Shown one piece after another: positions 36,111 to 47,025 of a stretch of DNA of 64,000 bases. This stretch comes from an uncultured Anaerobiospirillum sp. (lineage in GTDB: Bacteria > Pseudomonadota > Gammaproteobacteria > Enterobacterales > Succinivibrionaceae). The stretch spans positions 1 to 64,000 of the forward strand of contig CALXXU010000005.1 of assembly GCA_944392765.1 (NCBI GenBank). The letters are read 5' to 3'. The notes under the pieces are model-generated. The model saw only the letters and a program-made list of their open reading frames with translations, made no database searches and was not told the origin of the DNA. The number at the start of each line of letters is the position of its first letter. The stretch's first letter is position 1. Position numbers and translations under genes: made by a program.

Positions 36111-36205
36111 AACGATGTGTTACCACAGCGATGGTTAGCACAATGATGTGTTACCACAGCGATGTGTTAGCCCAATGATGTGTTACCACAACGAGGTGTT
36201 AGCAC
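36111..36205. repeat. 32-bp tandem repeat, three copies, between thrS and infC
   Basis: Units 36111-36141 (31 bp), 36142-36173 and 36174-36205, sharing ATGTGTTACCACA and GTTAGC. They would be transcribed in the thrS–infC spacer, upstream of the infC ribosome site. Not a CRISPR: no spacers. Confidence 0.85.
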
Positions 36206-36260
36206 ATGGCGATACCTTCCTTTTGGGGCAGCGCGAGATCCCTTAGGCAAGTTTTACCCA

Positions 36261-36317
36261 CAACAAAAGAGCTACAAGCACTAAAGGGTGACCCTCCAGG
36301 TTCATAGCTCTTTGTTG
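36261..36317 (-). promoter_or_regulatory. Long hairpin after thrS
   Basis: A 12-bp stem (36261-36273 with 36306-36317) enclosing a smaller palindrome (36285-36295), 40 nt beyond the thrS stop. The tail after the stem (TTTTGTTGTGG on the minus strand) makes it a possible partial terminator or attenuator inside the operon. Confidence 0.5.
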
Positions 36318-36357
36318 GATCAAGCTCGCCTAATCGCGACTTGATGCAGCTAAAGCC

Positions 36358-38307
36358 TTACTTTTGCTCTTCAGGCTTCTCATCAGCCTTGGTCAAAAGT
36401 TTGCGCGAAATTATATCAGACTTGATCATAGCGATCAAATCTTCAATTGCCATTGCACCTAAGTCAACGCCCTTACGAGTACGTACGGCAACTTGGCCAT
36501 TCTCGGCCTCGCGATCACCGCAGACTAACATATAAGGAACGTGCATTAAGGTGTGCTCGCGAATCTTGAAGCCAACCTTGTCGTTGCGCAGATCAGCACG
36601 AACGCGGATGCCAGCCTCGTCTAACTTCTTGACCACTTCCTTGACGTAATCAACTTGGTTGGTGGTGATGTTCATCACTACGGCCTGAATTGGGGCTAAC
36701 CAAGTTGGGAAGGCACCGGCGAACTCCTCAGTTAAGATACCGATGAAGCGCTCTAACGAGCCTAACATCGCACGGTGAATCATAACTGGAGTGTGCTCTT
36801 GATTGTCCTCACCGATATAGTGGGCATCAAGGCGCTGTGGCAGCGAGAAGTCGAGCTGAATCGTTCCGCACTGCCAAGCACGGCCTAAGCTGTCGTGTAA
36901 GGTGAACTCGATCTTAGGACCGTAGAAAGCACCTTCACCTGGTTGGAGGTCATACTCGAGGTTGTTAGCCTTTAAGGCATCGGCCAGATCTTGCTCGGAT
37001 TTATCCCAGATCTCATCGGAACCGATACGCTTCTCAGGACGGGTCGAGAGCTTAACGTCGATGTTGTGGAAGCCGAAGTTGTCATAGACCTCGTACACCA
37101 TCTTGATGCACTCGGTAACCTCTTGGAGGATCTGATCTTCGGTGATAAAGATGTGGGCGTCGTCTTGCTCGAAGCCACGAACACGCAGCAGGCCATGGAG
37201 CGAACCCGATGGCTCATTGCGGTGATCCTTACCGAACTCAGCCATACGAATTGGCAGATCGCGGTAAGAACGGGTGCGGCTGTTGAAAATCTGGATAGCG
37301 CCTGGGCAGTTCATTGGCTTGATGGCGTAATCACGATTTTCCGAGGAGGTGGTGAACATGTTCTCGGCGTACTTATCCCAGTGACCCGAGCGCTCCCACA
37401 GAACACGATCCATAATCTGAGGGGTGTTAACCTCGATATAGCCGTACTTGTGGAGCATGCCACGCATGTAGTCCTCGATTAAGCGGTAGATGGTCCAGCC
37501 ATCGTTGTGCCAGAAGACTAAGCCTGGAGCTTCCTGCTGGAAGTGGAAGAGGTCTAACTTCTTACCTAAGACGCGGTGGTCGCGCTTGGCGGCCTCTTCA
37601 CGCTTCTTTAAGTACTCAGCTAACTCTTCCTTGGTGGCCCAAGCGGTGCCGTAGATACGCTGCAGCATCTTGTTCTTGGAGTCACCGCGCCAATAAGCAC
37701 CAGCAAAGTGGGTTAACTTAAAGTGCGAGCAGAACGACATATGTGGAACGTGTGGGCCACGGCACATATCGGTGTACTCTAAGTGGTGATAGAGTGCTGG
37801 GTGGTCGTTCTTATCGATGTTCTCTTCCAAGATGAGCTTCTTGTAAGGCTCATTGCGCTGATCGAAGACGTCCCAAGCCTGCTGCCAGGAAACTACTTCC
37901 TTGATGACCTTATAGTCGGTCTTAGCCAGCTCATGCATCTTAGCGTCTAAGGCTTCTAAGTCCTCAGCGGTGAGCTTGTGGTCTAAGTCGACGTCGTAGT
38001 AGAAACCATTATCGACGACCGGACCGATTGCCATCTGGGTCTGAGGCCATAACTGCTTGATGGCATGGCCTAAGAGGTGAGCGCAGGAGTGGCGGATAAT
38101 CTCCAGACCGTCCTTATCCTTAGGGGTGACGATCTCGACAGCAGCATCCTCGGTTACTAAGTCGCAGGCATCATGTAACACGCCATTGATACGACCAGCA
38201 ACGCAGCTGCGGGCTAAACCTGGGCCAATAGCAGCGGCGACATCAGCGATCGAAACTGCGCTCTCAAACTCCTTGATTGCGCCATTAGGGAGAGTAACTT
38301 TAATCAT
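36358..38307 (-). CDS. thrS: Threonyl-tRNA synthetase
   Basis: ThrRS (649 aa; E. coli 642) charges tRNA-Thr and edits mischarged serine. In order: a TGS domain (residues 1-62, [13 protein letters not shown]), the editing domain with [16 protein letters not shown] (HxxxH) and TDYKVIKE region, then the class II core with the Zn ligand in [12 protein letters not shown], motif 2 around [20 protein letters not shown], and a C-terminal anticodon-binding domain ([20 protein letters not shown]). No ordinary ribosome site precedes ATG 38307. Instead an anticodon-like hairpin ends 13 nt upstream (separate entry), matching autorepression by ThrRS as in E. coli. Confidence 0.97.
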   Translation of the reverse strand: MIKVTLPNGAIKEFESAVSIADVAAAIGPGLARSCVAGRINGVLHDACDLVTEDAAVEIVTPKDKDGLEIIRHSCAHLLGHAIKQLWPQTQMAIGPVVDNGFYYDVDLDHKLTAEDLEALDAKMHELAKTDYKVIKEVVSWQQAWDVFDQRNEPYKKLILEENIDKNDHPALYHHLEYTDMCRGPHVPHMSFCSHFKLTHFAGAYWRGDSKNKMLQRIYGTAWATKEELAEYLKKREEAAKRDHRVLGKKLDLFHFQQEAPGLVFWHNDGWTIYRLIEDYMRGMLHKYGYIEVNTPQIMDRVLWERSGHWDKYAENMFTTSSENRDYAIKPMNCPGAIQIFNSRTRSYRDLPIRMAEFGKDHRNEPSGSLHGLLRVRGFEQDDAHIFITEDQILQEVTECIKMVYEVYDNFGFHNIDVKLSTRPEKRIGSDEIWDKSEQDLADALKANNLEYDLQPGEGAFYGPKIEFTLHDSLGRAWQCGTIQLDFSLPQRLDAHYIGEDNQEHTPVMIHRAMLGSLERFIGILTEEFAGAFPTWLAPIQAVVMNITTNQVDYVKEVVKKLDEAGIRVRADLRNDKVGFKIREHTLMHVPYMLVCGDREAENGQVAVRTRKGVDLGAMAIEDLIAMIKSDIISRKLLTKADEKPEEQK

Positions 38308-38320
38308 GATTCAAACCAAC

Positions 38321-38337
38321 GGTGCCAACGATGCACC
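38321..38337 (-). promoter_or_regulatory. thrS operator: tRNA-Thr anticodon-arm mimic
   Basis: On the minus strand, a 5-bp stem GGTGC/GCACC closes a 7-nt loop ATCGTTG. Loop position 2 is T (like U33) and positions 3-5 are CGT, the CGU anticodon for threonine, the exact geometry of a tRNA anticodon arm. It ends 13 nt before the thrS ATG. E. coli ThrRS represses its mRNA by binding such a mimic; the same control is inferred here. Confidence 0.75.
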
Positions 38338-38814
38338 TTGAGGTCCTCTAAAAAAGAAAAGGGAAAAACGAAAGCCCAGCCAAGCAAAAAAGAGAAAAAA
38401 AGGAACTTCAGCTCAGGCTCGTTTCAGACAGCAACGCAACCATGCGCTCCACTGACTCGTAAGCGCTAGTCCGTGCGCAGCCATCGAAGGGCTCAGCGTG
38501 ACCCAGCAATCAGGTCCAACTGAGAGCACCCACAACGGGGCTCACTATACAACTTTTTAGCGCGCGCGGCGCAAACTGAAACGCATTCTCACGCACAATC
38601 CCCATCCTGCCCCTACCCACGTGCGGCATCGCCACCCAACCCGTGCCCTATTCCCAGCCCAACTACGCCTTGCGCGCGCTGGCCCCCAGGGCCCTCAGTT
38701 TGGGGAGATCGTAGCGCTAAAAGTGATGTAGCGCACAAAACACGATAAAAATCGCGTTTTGTTAAGGAAAAATCATGGCATCATAAAAAATTCAGCAAAA
38801 ATTTGAAAATTCGC

Positions 38815-38843
38815 TTGCCCCACCCCGCACCCACCGCTATAAT
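38815..38843 (+). promoter_or_regulatory. Promoter of tRNA-Val
   Basis: TTGCCC (38815-38820) and a perfect TATAAT (38838-38843) at 17-nt spacing, followed by a short leader to the tRNA at 38894. Confidence 0.8.
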
Positions 38844-38893
38844 GAGCCCCGTTGAAACGCAGTGAGTAACGCGAATCAACAAAACAACACAGT

Positions 38894-38971
38894 GCGCCTT
38901 TAGCTCAGCTTGGTTAGAGCATCACCTTGACATGGTGGGGGTCGGTGGTTCGAGTCCACTAAGGCGCACCA
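38894..38971 (+). tRNA. tRNA-Val (GAC)
   Basis: A 78-nt cloverleaf with encoded CCA: acceptor GCGCCTT/AAGGCGC, D-stem GCTC/GAGC, anticodon arm TCACC-TTGACAT-GGTGG with anticodon GAC, T-arm GGTGG-TTCGAGT-CCACT with one wobble pair. Single-copy transcription unit with its own promoter and terminator. Confidence 0.97.
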
Positions 38972-38976
38972 TTCAC

Positions 38977-39000
38977 AATCAGCCTCGAGCTGATTTTTTT
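38977..39000 (+). terminator. Terminator of tRNA-Val
   Basis: A 7-bp stem (38977-38983 with 38989-38995) running into seven T. Confidence 0.88.
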
Positions 39001-39101
39001 ATCCCCAAATGTTGTATCTATTAAGAGCTTGCACCCGCCCGCGCAATCGCCGATACTGAGCCCATTCTTTTCTTTTCCTTTCTCTTGTGCGGGATTAAGC
39101 C

Positions 39102-39185
39102 ATGCTCAAATTCTTTGCCTACATCTTTTTAGGTCTCATCATCGCAGCCTTGGTCGCTACCTTCCTCCTCTTCATGGGCGCCTAA
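39102..39185 (+). CDS. Putative 27-residue single-pass membrane peptide
   Basis: ATG 39102 to TAA 39185 encodes 27 residues: a short basic start (MLKFF) then a continuous hydrophobic helix (IFLGLIIAALVATFLLF) and MGA. The local codon style (TTA, CTC, ATC, GCC) is that of real genes, and a GGGA element lies 7 nt upstream. It sits between tRNA-Val and an exported protein. Bacteria encode many such small membrane proteins, but chance cannot be excluded at this length. Confidence 0.45.
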   Translation: MLKFFAYIFLGLIIAALVATFLLFMGA

Positions 39186-39440
39186 ACCGCTCCCAACTTG
39201 GCCCGGCAGGCTGATCAACAGCTGATAGACAGCAAATAGACATGGTATAGACAACAGATAGACCGGGTGGGCACGGTGGTGCGCGCGGCATCACAGATCT
39301 GAAATTACGCCCAGCGTTCTAAGTTGCGCCTAATTTGCCTGTGCTATGCTGAGAGATTAGTGAGCGTTTTTACGCTTGGTGCAGGAAGCTTAAGCCGTGG
39401 GCTTAGGCTGATGCTTGCGCCCTACCGTCTTAGGAGAGAT

Positions 39441-40191
39441 GTCGCCTGTTATGATCAAGAAGACCCTTCTTGCCGCTTCTGTTACTTTAGCTTTAGCTAC
39501 CGCAGTGCCAAGCGCTCAAGCTGGCACCTTAAGCTCCATGTTAGGTGGTCTGTTTGATGGCCATGGGGCTACCACCAGCTTTGAGGCTCGTCGTGGTGGT
39601 TTCCGCAGCAGCCGTTCGGCCCGTCGTAGCTCCACCTCTTCTAGCCGTGCGGTCGCTCCGGTCAATCGCAGCAGCTCTACTGCTAGCAACAACACGAGCA
39701 CTAACCGCAACACCACCAATAACACCAACCAGCAGCAAGACGCCCAGTTCTCGCAGAATGCCTACCGTGGTAACAACACTACGGGTACTGGCACCGTTGG
39801 TAACAATATGGCCACCACGCGCCCTGGTACCACCGGCTACAACCAAGCTGGTGCCGCTCCAGGCAGCATGGGTATGGGCTCGACCTTCTTAAGCTCGCTT
39901 GCTGGCGCTGGTGCTGGTGTGCTCTTAGCTAATATGCTGCTCAGCCCATCGGCTGCCGCCGCTCAAGGCACCGAGCAAGCTACCCCAGAGATGCTCTCGG
40001 ATGATCAAATCACTGAGTGCTTAGATCAACTCAAGCTTGACCTGGCCGACGCCGAGGCCCGCTTAGCCGATGCCGCTGACGACGAGAAGGCTGCTATCCG
40101 CGAAGAGATTTCGCAGATGCACAATCTGCAAATCTCCCTGATGAGCGAGCAATTAAACCGCCTCAAGGGCACCACCGAAGCTGCGGGCTAA
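39441..40191 (+). CDS. Exported low-complexity protein of unknown function
   Basis: About 250 aa. A clear Sec signal peptide (IKKTLLAASVTLALATA...SAQA, cleavage near residue 24) leads into a Ser/Arg-rich stretch, an Asn/Thr/Gln-rich stretch (residues ~60-110), a Gly/Ala hydrophobic segment (FLSSLAGAGAGVLLANMLL, possible membrane anchor) and an acidic helical C-terminus with a coiled-coil look (LADAEARLADAADDEKAAIR). The layout resembles the front part of bacterial Tim44-like proteins, but the Tim44 domain itself is missing. AGGAGAG lies 2 nt before an in-frame ATG at 39429 and 14 nt before ATG 39441; the latter gives the cleaner signal peptide. A strong terminator follows. Confidence 0.6.
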
Positions 40192-40291
40192 GCTGAGAGC
40201 TAAGCAGCAAGCCAAGCTACGCCGGTCGTAGCTGCCCAGTTTTAATCGTTAAGGCCCCAGCGGCAAGCCCGGTGGTGGCCTTACTGGAAAG

Positions 40292-40344
40292 AAAAAAGCG
40301 CCGACGCGCTGGGGACTTGCCCCAGCGGGTCGGCGCTTCTTTTT
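40292..40344. terminator. Bidirectional terminator between the exported protein gene and purF
   Basis: A long stem: outer 9 bp (40297-40305 with 40329-40337) and inner 8 bp (40307-40314 with 40320-40327), flanked by six A and seven T. Confidence 0.9.
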
Positions 40345-40364
40345 TTATCTAGCTGGCTCTGCCT

Positions 40365-41882
40365 TTAGATATTGTAAATCTCGAGGCTCTCGTTGGAATC
40401 CTTCCAAGCCTTGTCGGCCTTGGCGTCATCCGAGCGCTGCTGGTCTAAGTAGGCAAAGTACTCTTCGTCGATGCCTGGGGTGATGTACTCACCGGTAAAG
40501 ACCGACTCCTCAAAGACCGTGAGCTCTGGGTTCTCAGCCTTGACCGCATCCTCAAGATCCTTTAAGTCCTGATAAATCAGAGCGTCAGCCCCGATTAAAT
40601 CGGCGATCTCTTGATTGGTGCGGTTGTAGGCGATGAGCTCCTTCTTGGTTGGCATGTCAATGCCGTAGACATTGGCATAACGAACCTCTGGCGCGGCCGA
40701 AGCAAAGTACACGGCAGCAGCTCCCGCTTCCTTGGCCATATCGACGATCTGTCCTGAAGTGGTGCCACGCACAATCGAGTCGTCCACTAAGAGTACGCGC
40801 TTGCCCTTAAACTCCGCTGGAATTGGGTTTAACTTGTTACGTACCGACTTCTTGCGCTGCTTTTGGCCCGGCATAATGAAGGTACGACCGATATAACGGT
40901 TCTTAACAAAGCCCTGGCGATATGGGATACCCAGAATGCGTGCAATCTGGACTGCGATATCGCAGCTGGTCTCAGGGATCGGGATCACCACGTCAATCTT
41001 AAGATCGGCGTACTCACGCTTGATCTTCTCGGCCAGTTTGGTGCCCATGCTGACGCGCGAAGCGTAAACCGAGACACCATTCATGACCGAATCAGGACGG
41101 GCAAAGTAAACGTACTCAAAGAGGCATGGCTGCAGCTTGGTGTGCTCAGCGCAGATCGAGGAGTGGAGCTTGCCGTCCTTGGAGACGAAGATCGCCTCAC
41201 CTGGAGCGATATCACGCACTAACTCAAAGCCGCATACGGCTAAAGCAACCGACTCGGAGGCCACCATATACTCGGTGCGCCCGGCCTCATCCTTTCTTTG
41301 GCCTAAGACCAACGGACGAATGCCAAATGGATCGCGGAAGGCGACCAAGCCCACGTCGATGATGACGCTGACGACGGCATAACCACCGGAGATATCATCG
41401 TTGACCCCGCGAATCGCGGCAAAGATATCATCAGCCTCAGGTAAGTGCTCGCACTTAGTGATTTGCTGTAAGCGCCACGCGAAGATATTGAGCAGCATTT
41501 CCGAGTCCGAGCTGGTGTTGACGTGACGGAAAATGCTATCGCACTTGCGCTTTAACTCACGGCTATTGGTCAAATTGCCGTTGTGGGCTAAAGCAATACC
41601 AAAAGGCGAGTTGACATAGAAAGGCTGAGCTTCGGCCGCCGAAGACGAGCCGGCGGTTGGGTAACGGCAGTGACCAATACCGATATTACCCTTAAGGCGC
41701 ATCATGTGCTTTTGCTGGAACACATCGCTTACCAGGCCATTGGCCTTGCGCTGTCTGAAGTTGCCTTCGTCTAAGGTCACAATACCGGCTGCATCCTGAC
41801 CACGGTGCTGCAACACCGTCAGAGCATCATACAAGGTCAAGTTAACCGGACTGTAGGCAAAGATACCGACTACACCACACAT
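40365..41882 (-). CDS. purF: Amidophosphoribosyltransferase
   Basis: First committed enzyme of purine synthesis (505 aa; E. coli 505): transfers glutamine ammonia to PRPP. The mature protein starts at the catalytic Cys2 ([10 protein letters not shown]), with the glutaminase residues in [11 protein letters not shown] and HNGNLTN. The PRPP-binding motif [14 protein letters not shown] is present near residue 365, and [14 protein letters not shown] is the flexible catalytic loop. It starts 1 nt after the cvpA stop, in the conserved cvpA–purF pair. In E. coli this pair is PurR-regulated; no PurR box was confirmed here, where the operon begins upstream at serS or earlier. Confidence 0.97.
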   Translation of the reverse strand: MCGVVGIFAYSPVNLTLYDALTVLQHRGQDAAGIVTLDEGNFRQRKANGLVSDVFQQKHMMRLKGNIGIGHCRYPTAGSSSAAEAQPFYVNSPFGIALAHNGNLTNSRELKRKCDSIFRHVNTSSDSEMLLNIFAWRLQQITKCEHLPEADDIFAAIRGVNDDISGGYAVVSVIIDVGLVAFRDPFGIRPLVLGQRKDEAGRTEYMVASESVALAVCGFELVRDIAPGEAIFVSKDGKLHSSICAEHTKLQPCLFEYVYFARPDSVMNGVSVYASRVSMGTKLAEKIKREYADLKIDVVIPIPETSCDIAVQIARILGIPYRQGFVKNRYIGRTFIMPGQKQRKKSVRNKLNPIPAEFKGKRVLLVDDSIVRGTTSGQIVDMAKEAGAAAVYFASAAPEVRYANVYGIDMPTKKELIAYNRTNQEIADLIGADALIYQDLKDLEDAVKAENPELTVFEESVFTGEYITPGIDEEYFAYLDQQRSDDAKADKAWKDSNESLEIYNI

Positions 41883-41883
41883 A

Positions 41884-42399
41884 TTAAGCTCCTAGATCCG
41901 CTACCGCTTCAGGGGTATTAGGTCCGTAAACAAAGAACCAGTTAACGATGCGCTGTAACTCCGGAATGAAGAGCGAATCGCGATAGAATGGAGAATCGGC
42001 CACAAAGCTTAGGATATGAAGCTTAAAGCCAATCTGCAGCAAGGCCAAAATCACGCAGACGATGAGCACGCCGCGCAACACGCCAAAGGCCACGCCGAGC
42101 AGGCGATCGGTTCCGGACAAGCCCACCTTGGTGATAAGCGAGCGCAAAATCGTGCCGCACAGTCCCACCACAATCAAGGTCGCAGTAAAGAGAATAATGC
42201 ACGCCATGGTGTTGCGTACAATACTGTCCGAGAAGAAAGTCAGCTTCGGCGCTAAGGCCTCGTAAAAACGGCTGGTGATAATAAAGGCACTCACCCACGC
42301 GACTAATGAGATGGCCTCTCGGATGAATCCACGAAACAGCGAGATGCCACCTGAAATCACGACTACAGCGAGAATAAGCCAATCAGCTGCTGTCAACAT
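41884..42399 (-). CDS. cvpA: CvpA family membrane protein
   Basis: A 171-aa inner-membrane protein with four hydrophobic segments: [36 protein letters not shown], a third around [16 protein letters not shown] and a fourth around [17 protein letters not shown]. CvpA is needed for colicin V production and envelope tolerance to bile salts. ATG 42399 begins 1 nt after the serS stop, so translation is probably coupled; a longer reading into serS is rejected. purF follows at once. Confidence 0.9.
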   Translation of the reverse strand: MLTAADWLILAVVVISGGISLFRGFIREAISLVAWVSAFIITSRFYEALAPKLTFFSDSIVRNTMACIILFTATLIVVGLCGTILRSLITKVGLSGTDRLLGVAFGVLRGVLIVCVILALLQIGFKLHILSFVADSPFYRDSLFIPELQRIVNWFFVYGPNTPEAVADLGA

Positions 42400-42400
42400 C

Positions 42401-44096
<1,696 letters not shown>

Positions 44097-45710
44097 CTAG
44101 TTGTGGCTGGGGTTACGCCCCACATCATCTGAAAACAAGTCTGGGGCATAGCGCTTGAGCTCAGCCATTTTGGCGCGCGCGTGCTCCGGACTGTAGCGCT
44201 GCTCGGAGGGTGGCGCTAGGGCATCACATTGCTTAAGGTACTGCTCCATTTGCCGGAGGCGCTGCTCAAAGCCGCGCTCGCTCGGCTCATAATAGCGGCG
44301 GCCATGAAGCTCCTCAGGCAAGAAGCACTCACCGGCGGCATAGGCATTGGGGTAGTCGTGGGCGTAGCGATAGCCCTGGTGATAGCCCAAATCGCTCATA
44401 AGCTTAGTCGGGGCATTGCGCAGATACAGCGGCACCTCAAAGGACGGCAGCTTGCGCGCATCCTCGCGCGCCTGAGCAAAGGCGGTGTAAAGATGATTGC
44501 TCTTAGGGGCTAAGGCCATATAGACCGCCGCCTCGGCAATCGCGCGCTCGCCTTCGGCTTCACCGACGCGCGTGAAAATATCCCAGGCGTTAAGTCCCAC
44601 CTGCATCGCTTGGGGGTCAGCTAGACCAATATCTTCAGTGGCGATGGCCAGAAGGCGCCGTGCCACATAGAGCGGGTCGCCCCCGGCCTCTAAAATACGG
44701 GCATACCAATAGAGCGCGCCCTCCGGCGAGGAGCCGCGCACCGACTTATGAAAAGCGGAAATCAAGTCGTAGTAGGCATCGCCGCCCTTGTCGTACTTGA
44801 TAAGGCGCCGCCCCGCGACCGCACCTACCATGGCATAGGTGATCACGCGCTGGCCATTGGGCAGGGGCGCAGCATCGTCGCTTAGCATCTCCAAGGTGCT
44901 CAAGAGATGGCGCGCATCACCATCGCTCAAGGCAATCAGGGCTTGGCGCACCTTGTCATCAAAGGTCAGATTAAAGGAAGCAAGACCGCGCTCCGAGCTT
45001 AAAGTCACGTCAATGAGCTGAGAGAGCTCCTCGTCGCTGAGCTTCTTTAACACATAAACGCGCGCCCGCGAAAGCAAGGCCGAGTTGACCTGAAAAGACG
45101 GATTTTCCGTAGTCGCGCCGATAAAGGTGACCGTGCCATTTTCGATATAGGGCAAGAAGGCGTCTTGTTGGGCCTTATTGAAGCGGTGCACTTCATCGAC
45201 AAACAAGATCGTTCGCATGCCCCGGCGCTTGCGCGCTTGAGCGCGCTCAATAGCGGCGCGAATATCCTTAATGCCGCTCGCGACCGCCGAAATCTGCTCT
45301 AAATAAGAATTGGTGCTGCGCGCAATGAGCAAAGCAAGCGTGGTCTTGCCCACGCCCGGCGGCCCCCAGAAAATCATGGAGTAACAGCGCCCGCGCTCTA
45401 AGGCCTGGCGCAGCGGTTTATTTGGCCCCAATAAATGGCTTTGGCCGATGTACTCATCAAGATTACGCGGGCGCATCCGCGCCGCAAGCGGCGCAAAGGG
45501 ATCATCAGCGGCCTCAGCATCCACCAAGTTAGTCGCGCTCTCGGCTGATGCCATGCTCCCAGCTGACGCCATGTTACCAGCTGACGACATGCCCTCTGCT
45601 GCTGACTCAGCCTCAAAGCTCTCTTCTGGCAAGCTTCGTCCTGCTTGTTGTTCACTTGCCTCTAAATCAAGGAGCAAGCCCAGCTCGTGGGCACTATCTT
45701 TGGCGGCCAT
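44097..45710 (-). CDS. rarA: Replication-associated recombination protein A
   Basis: RarA (MgsA), a AAA+ clamp-loader-like ATPase (537 aa) acting at stalled replication forks. The core starts near residue 73 (PLAARMRPRNLDEYIGQSHL) with Walker A FWGPPGVGKTTLAL, Walker B ILFVDEVHRFNKAQQDAFLP, sensor 1 IGATTENPSFQVNSALLSR, and the C-terminal tetramerisation domain. The ~70-residue N-terminal extension is unusual and includes a small tandem repeat (SSAGNM-ASAGSM-ASAES). lolA ends 14 nt upstream, as in the conserved lolA–rarA order. Confidence 0.95.
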   Translation of the reverse strand: MAAKDSAHELGLLLDLEASEQQAGRSLPEESFEAESAAEGMSSAGNMASAGSMASAESATNLVDAEAADDPFAPLAARMRPRNLDEYIGQSHLLGPNKPLRQALERGRCYSMIFWGPPGVGKTTLALLIARSTNSYLEQISAVASGIKDIRAAIERAQARKRRGMRTILFVDEVHRFNKAQQDAFLPYIENGTVTFIGATTENPSFQVNSALLSRARVYVLKKLSDEELSQLIDVTLSSERGLASFNLTFDDKVRQALIALSDGDARHLLSTLEMLSDDAAPLPNGQRVITYAMVGAVAGRRLIKYDKGGDAYYDLISAFHKSVRGSSPEGALYWYARILEAGGDPLYVARRLLAIATEDIGLADPQAMQVGLNAWDIFTRVGEAEGERAIAEAAVYMALAPKSNHLYTAFAQAREDARKLPSFEVPLYLRNAPTKLMSDLGYHQGYRYAHDYPNAYAAGECFLPEELHGRRYYEPSERGFEQRLRQMEQYLKQCDALAPPSEQRYSPEHARAKMAELKRYAPDLFSDDVGRNPSHN

Positions 45711-45724
45711 GGTTACCTTGTCCC

Positions 45725-46420
45725 TTAGCGCATATCGTCGATTTCGACATCTTCGGGCAGCTTAAAGTCGAACACGGTAGGATCCACCTGAGCGCTTTGC
45801 TCGCTGAAAAGGTAGAAGTTGGTGTTGTCATCATCCATGCGGATTGTGAGCGCCGATAAGAATGAGGTGCCCTCAGCAAAGGCCATAGTCAGGCTCTGCA
45901 CATCTTGGGGATGGCGCGGCACTAAGGTAAAAAACTCGCCCTCGCGCAATACTTCATACTCATCCCAGATGACATTATCGATGTCGGCCAGGAGCATCAA
46001 AGGATTGGTGCCTAAGGCATCCAAGGAGGTAATCGAGAGCTGGTTGACCATCGCATCGTAATAATAGAGGTCTGAATCCTTGGTGTAGAAGGCCAGCTCA
46101 TCTGGGCTTTGATTGTGCATTAAGAAGTGATTAGGGCGCAGCAAGAAGATCTGCCCCACTCCCTCGCTTAGCACATTGCCCGCACTATCGGTGAGCTCTT
46201 GCTTAAAGTGCGCGCTAAAACCGGTGAGTGCCTCAAGGCGCGCCTTGAGCGCGGCGCGGTCCTGCTCCCGCAGCTGCTCAGGACTTAAGGAGGCCGTCAT
46301 GTGCTCCTTAAGCTCGGACGTAGCCTCTTGGGCCAAGGCCTCTTGGCTTAACAAGAGCACGCCGGTGGCGATAGACACTAAGGAAGCAGCAACAGCTAGG
46401 GCGCGGGTTAACTTACTCAT
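45725..46420 (-). CDS. lolA: Outer-membrane lipoprotein carrier LolA
   Basis: Periplasmic chaperone (231 aa) that ferries lipoproteins from LolCDE to LolB. The signal peptide KLTRALAVAASLVSIATGVL ends near ALAQ. The mature half-barrel fold shows FSAHFKQELTDSAGNVLSEG, LLRPNHFLMHNQSPDE, FYTKDSDLYYYDAMVNQLS and a conserved hydrophobic cavity pattern. A ~35-residue acidic/Glu-rich segment follows the signal before the core, longer than in E. coli (203 aa). AAGGATCTG precedes ATG 46420. In most gammaproteobacteria ftsK lies just upstream; here a transposase fragment lies between. Confidence 0.9.
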   Translation of the reverse strand: MSKLTRALAVAASLVSIATGVLLLSQEALAQEATSELKEHMTASLSPEQLREQDRAALKARLEALTGFSAHFKQELTDSAGNVLSEGVGQIFLLRPNHFLMHNQSPDELAFYTKDSDLYYYDAMVNQLSITSLDALGTNPLMLLADIDNVIWDEYEVLREGEFFTLVPRHPQDVQSLTMAFAEGTSFLSALTIRMDDDNTNFYLFSEQSAQVDPTVFDFKLPEDVEIDDMR

Positions 46421-46565
46421 CAGATCCTTCCCCAAGAAAACACTCAAGACATAGTGTAGCCTACCAATAAGATCTTAGTGAGCCCTTAGCTCAAAGAAAG
46501 CCGCTCTGCCCCAGCGTTCGGCACGCCCCCAAGCACCAGATCCTGAGGCCAATAAGCCCATCACA

Positions 46566-46901
46566 TTGCGGCATGCCAAGTACAATAGCCCTAAGCCGCC
46601 TAAGACCAAGGGCTCAGCTCACTACTGTGCAGCTGCCACATTGGGCTACACCACGCTGACACATTTTGAGGAGCTGCTGAACTATGTGCGCTACCACGTC
46701 ACTACAGGCCCAATGGAGGGAGCAAACAACTTGATCAAACGCCTTAAGAGCTCAAGCTTCGGGATTAAGCGATTTCCTCGTTTTTACTACCGATTCAAAC
46801 TGATCTATGAGGGGATGGAGTCTCTGTATCAGAAGATCACAGACAAAGAAAATTGTCAAGATGGCACTTTAATGCACCAAAACAACGCATTTGAACCTTA
46901 A
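46566..46901 (+). pseudogene. C-terminal fragment of an ISL3-family transposase
   Basis: About 110 codons with no proper start. VRYHVTTGPMEGANNLIKRL and SSSFGIKRFPRFYYRFKLIY are the end of an ISL3-type DDE transposase, where the final catalytic Glu is in TGPMEGANN. The N-terminal and central parts, including the first two Asp residues, are absent. It lies antisense to, and between, ftsK and lolA. The sequence just after the stop (46902-46940, GGTGATACCCCACC) may be the element's right end. A left end was not found. Confidence 0.82.
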
Positions 46902-46966
46902 TTGAGGTCCAACATTGGTGATACCCCACCAAATCGCGGTGTTCCTTCTGGCCTGAGCGCAGGCAG

Positions 46967-46997
46967 AAAAAAGCCCGGCACCAGGCCGGGCTTTTTT
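46967..46997 (-). terminator. Terminator of ftsK
   Basis: A stem of about 13 bp (46967-46979 with 46985-46997) with A-run/T-run flanks, 28 nt beyond the ftsK stop; it can also end the plus-strand fragment. Confidence 0.88.
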
Positions 46998-47025
46998 CTT
47001 TGTTTTTTTTTTGTTGCGTGGAGGC

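Larger units (their letters stand above)
38308..38893. other. Intergenic region between divergent thrS and tRNA-Val
   Basis: Besides the thrS operator and tRNA promoter listed separately, it holds purine-rich runs (38348-38402) in the thrS leader and an AT-rich block at 38740-38810. No gene is visible. Confidence 0.5.

Noticed and set aside
36111..36205. Possible CRISPR array between thrS and infC
   Set aside because: Units are directly adjacent with no spacers, and no cas gene lies in the window.
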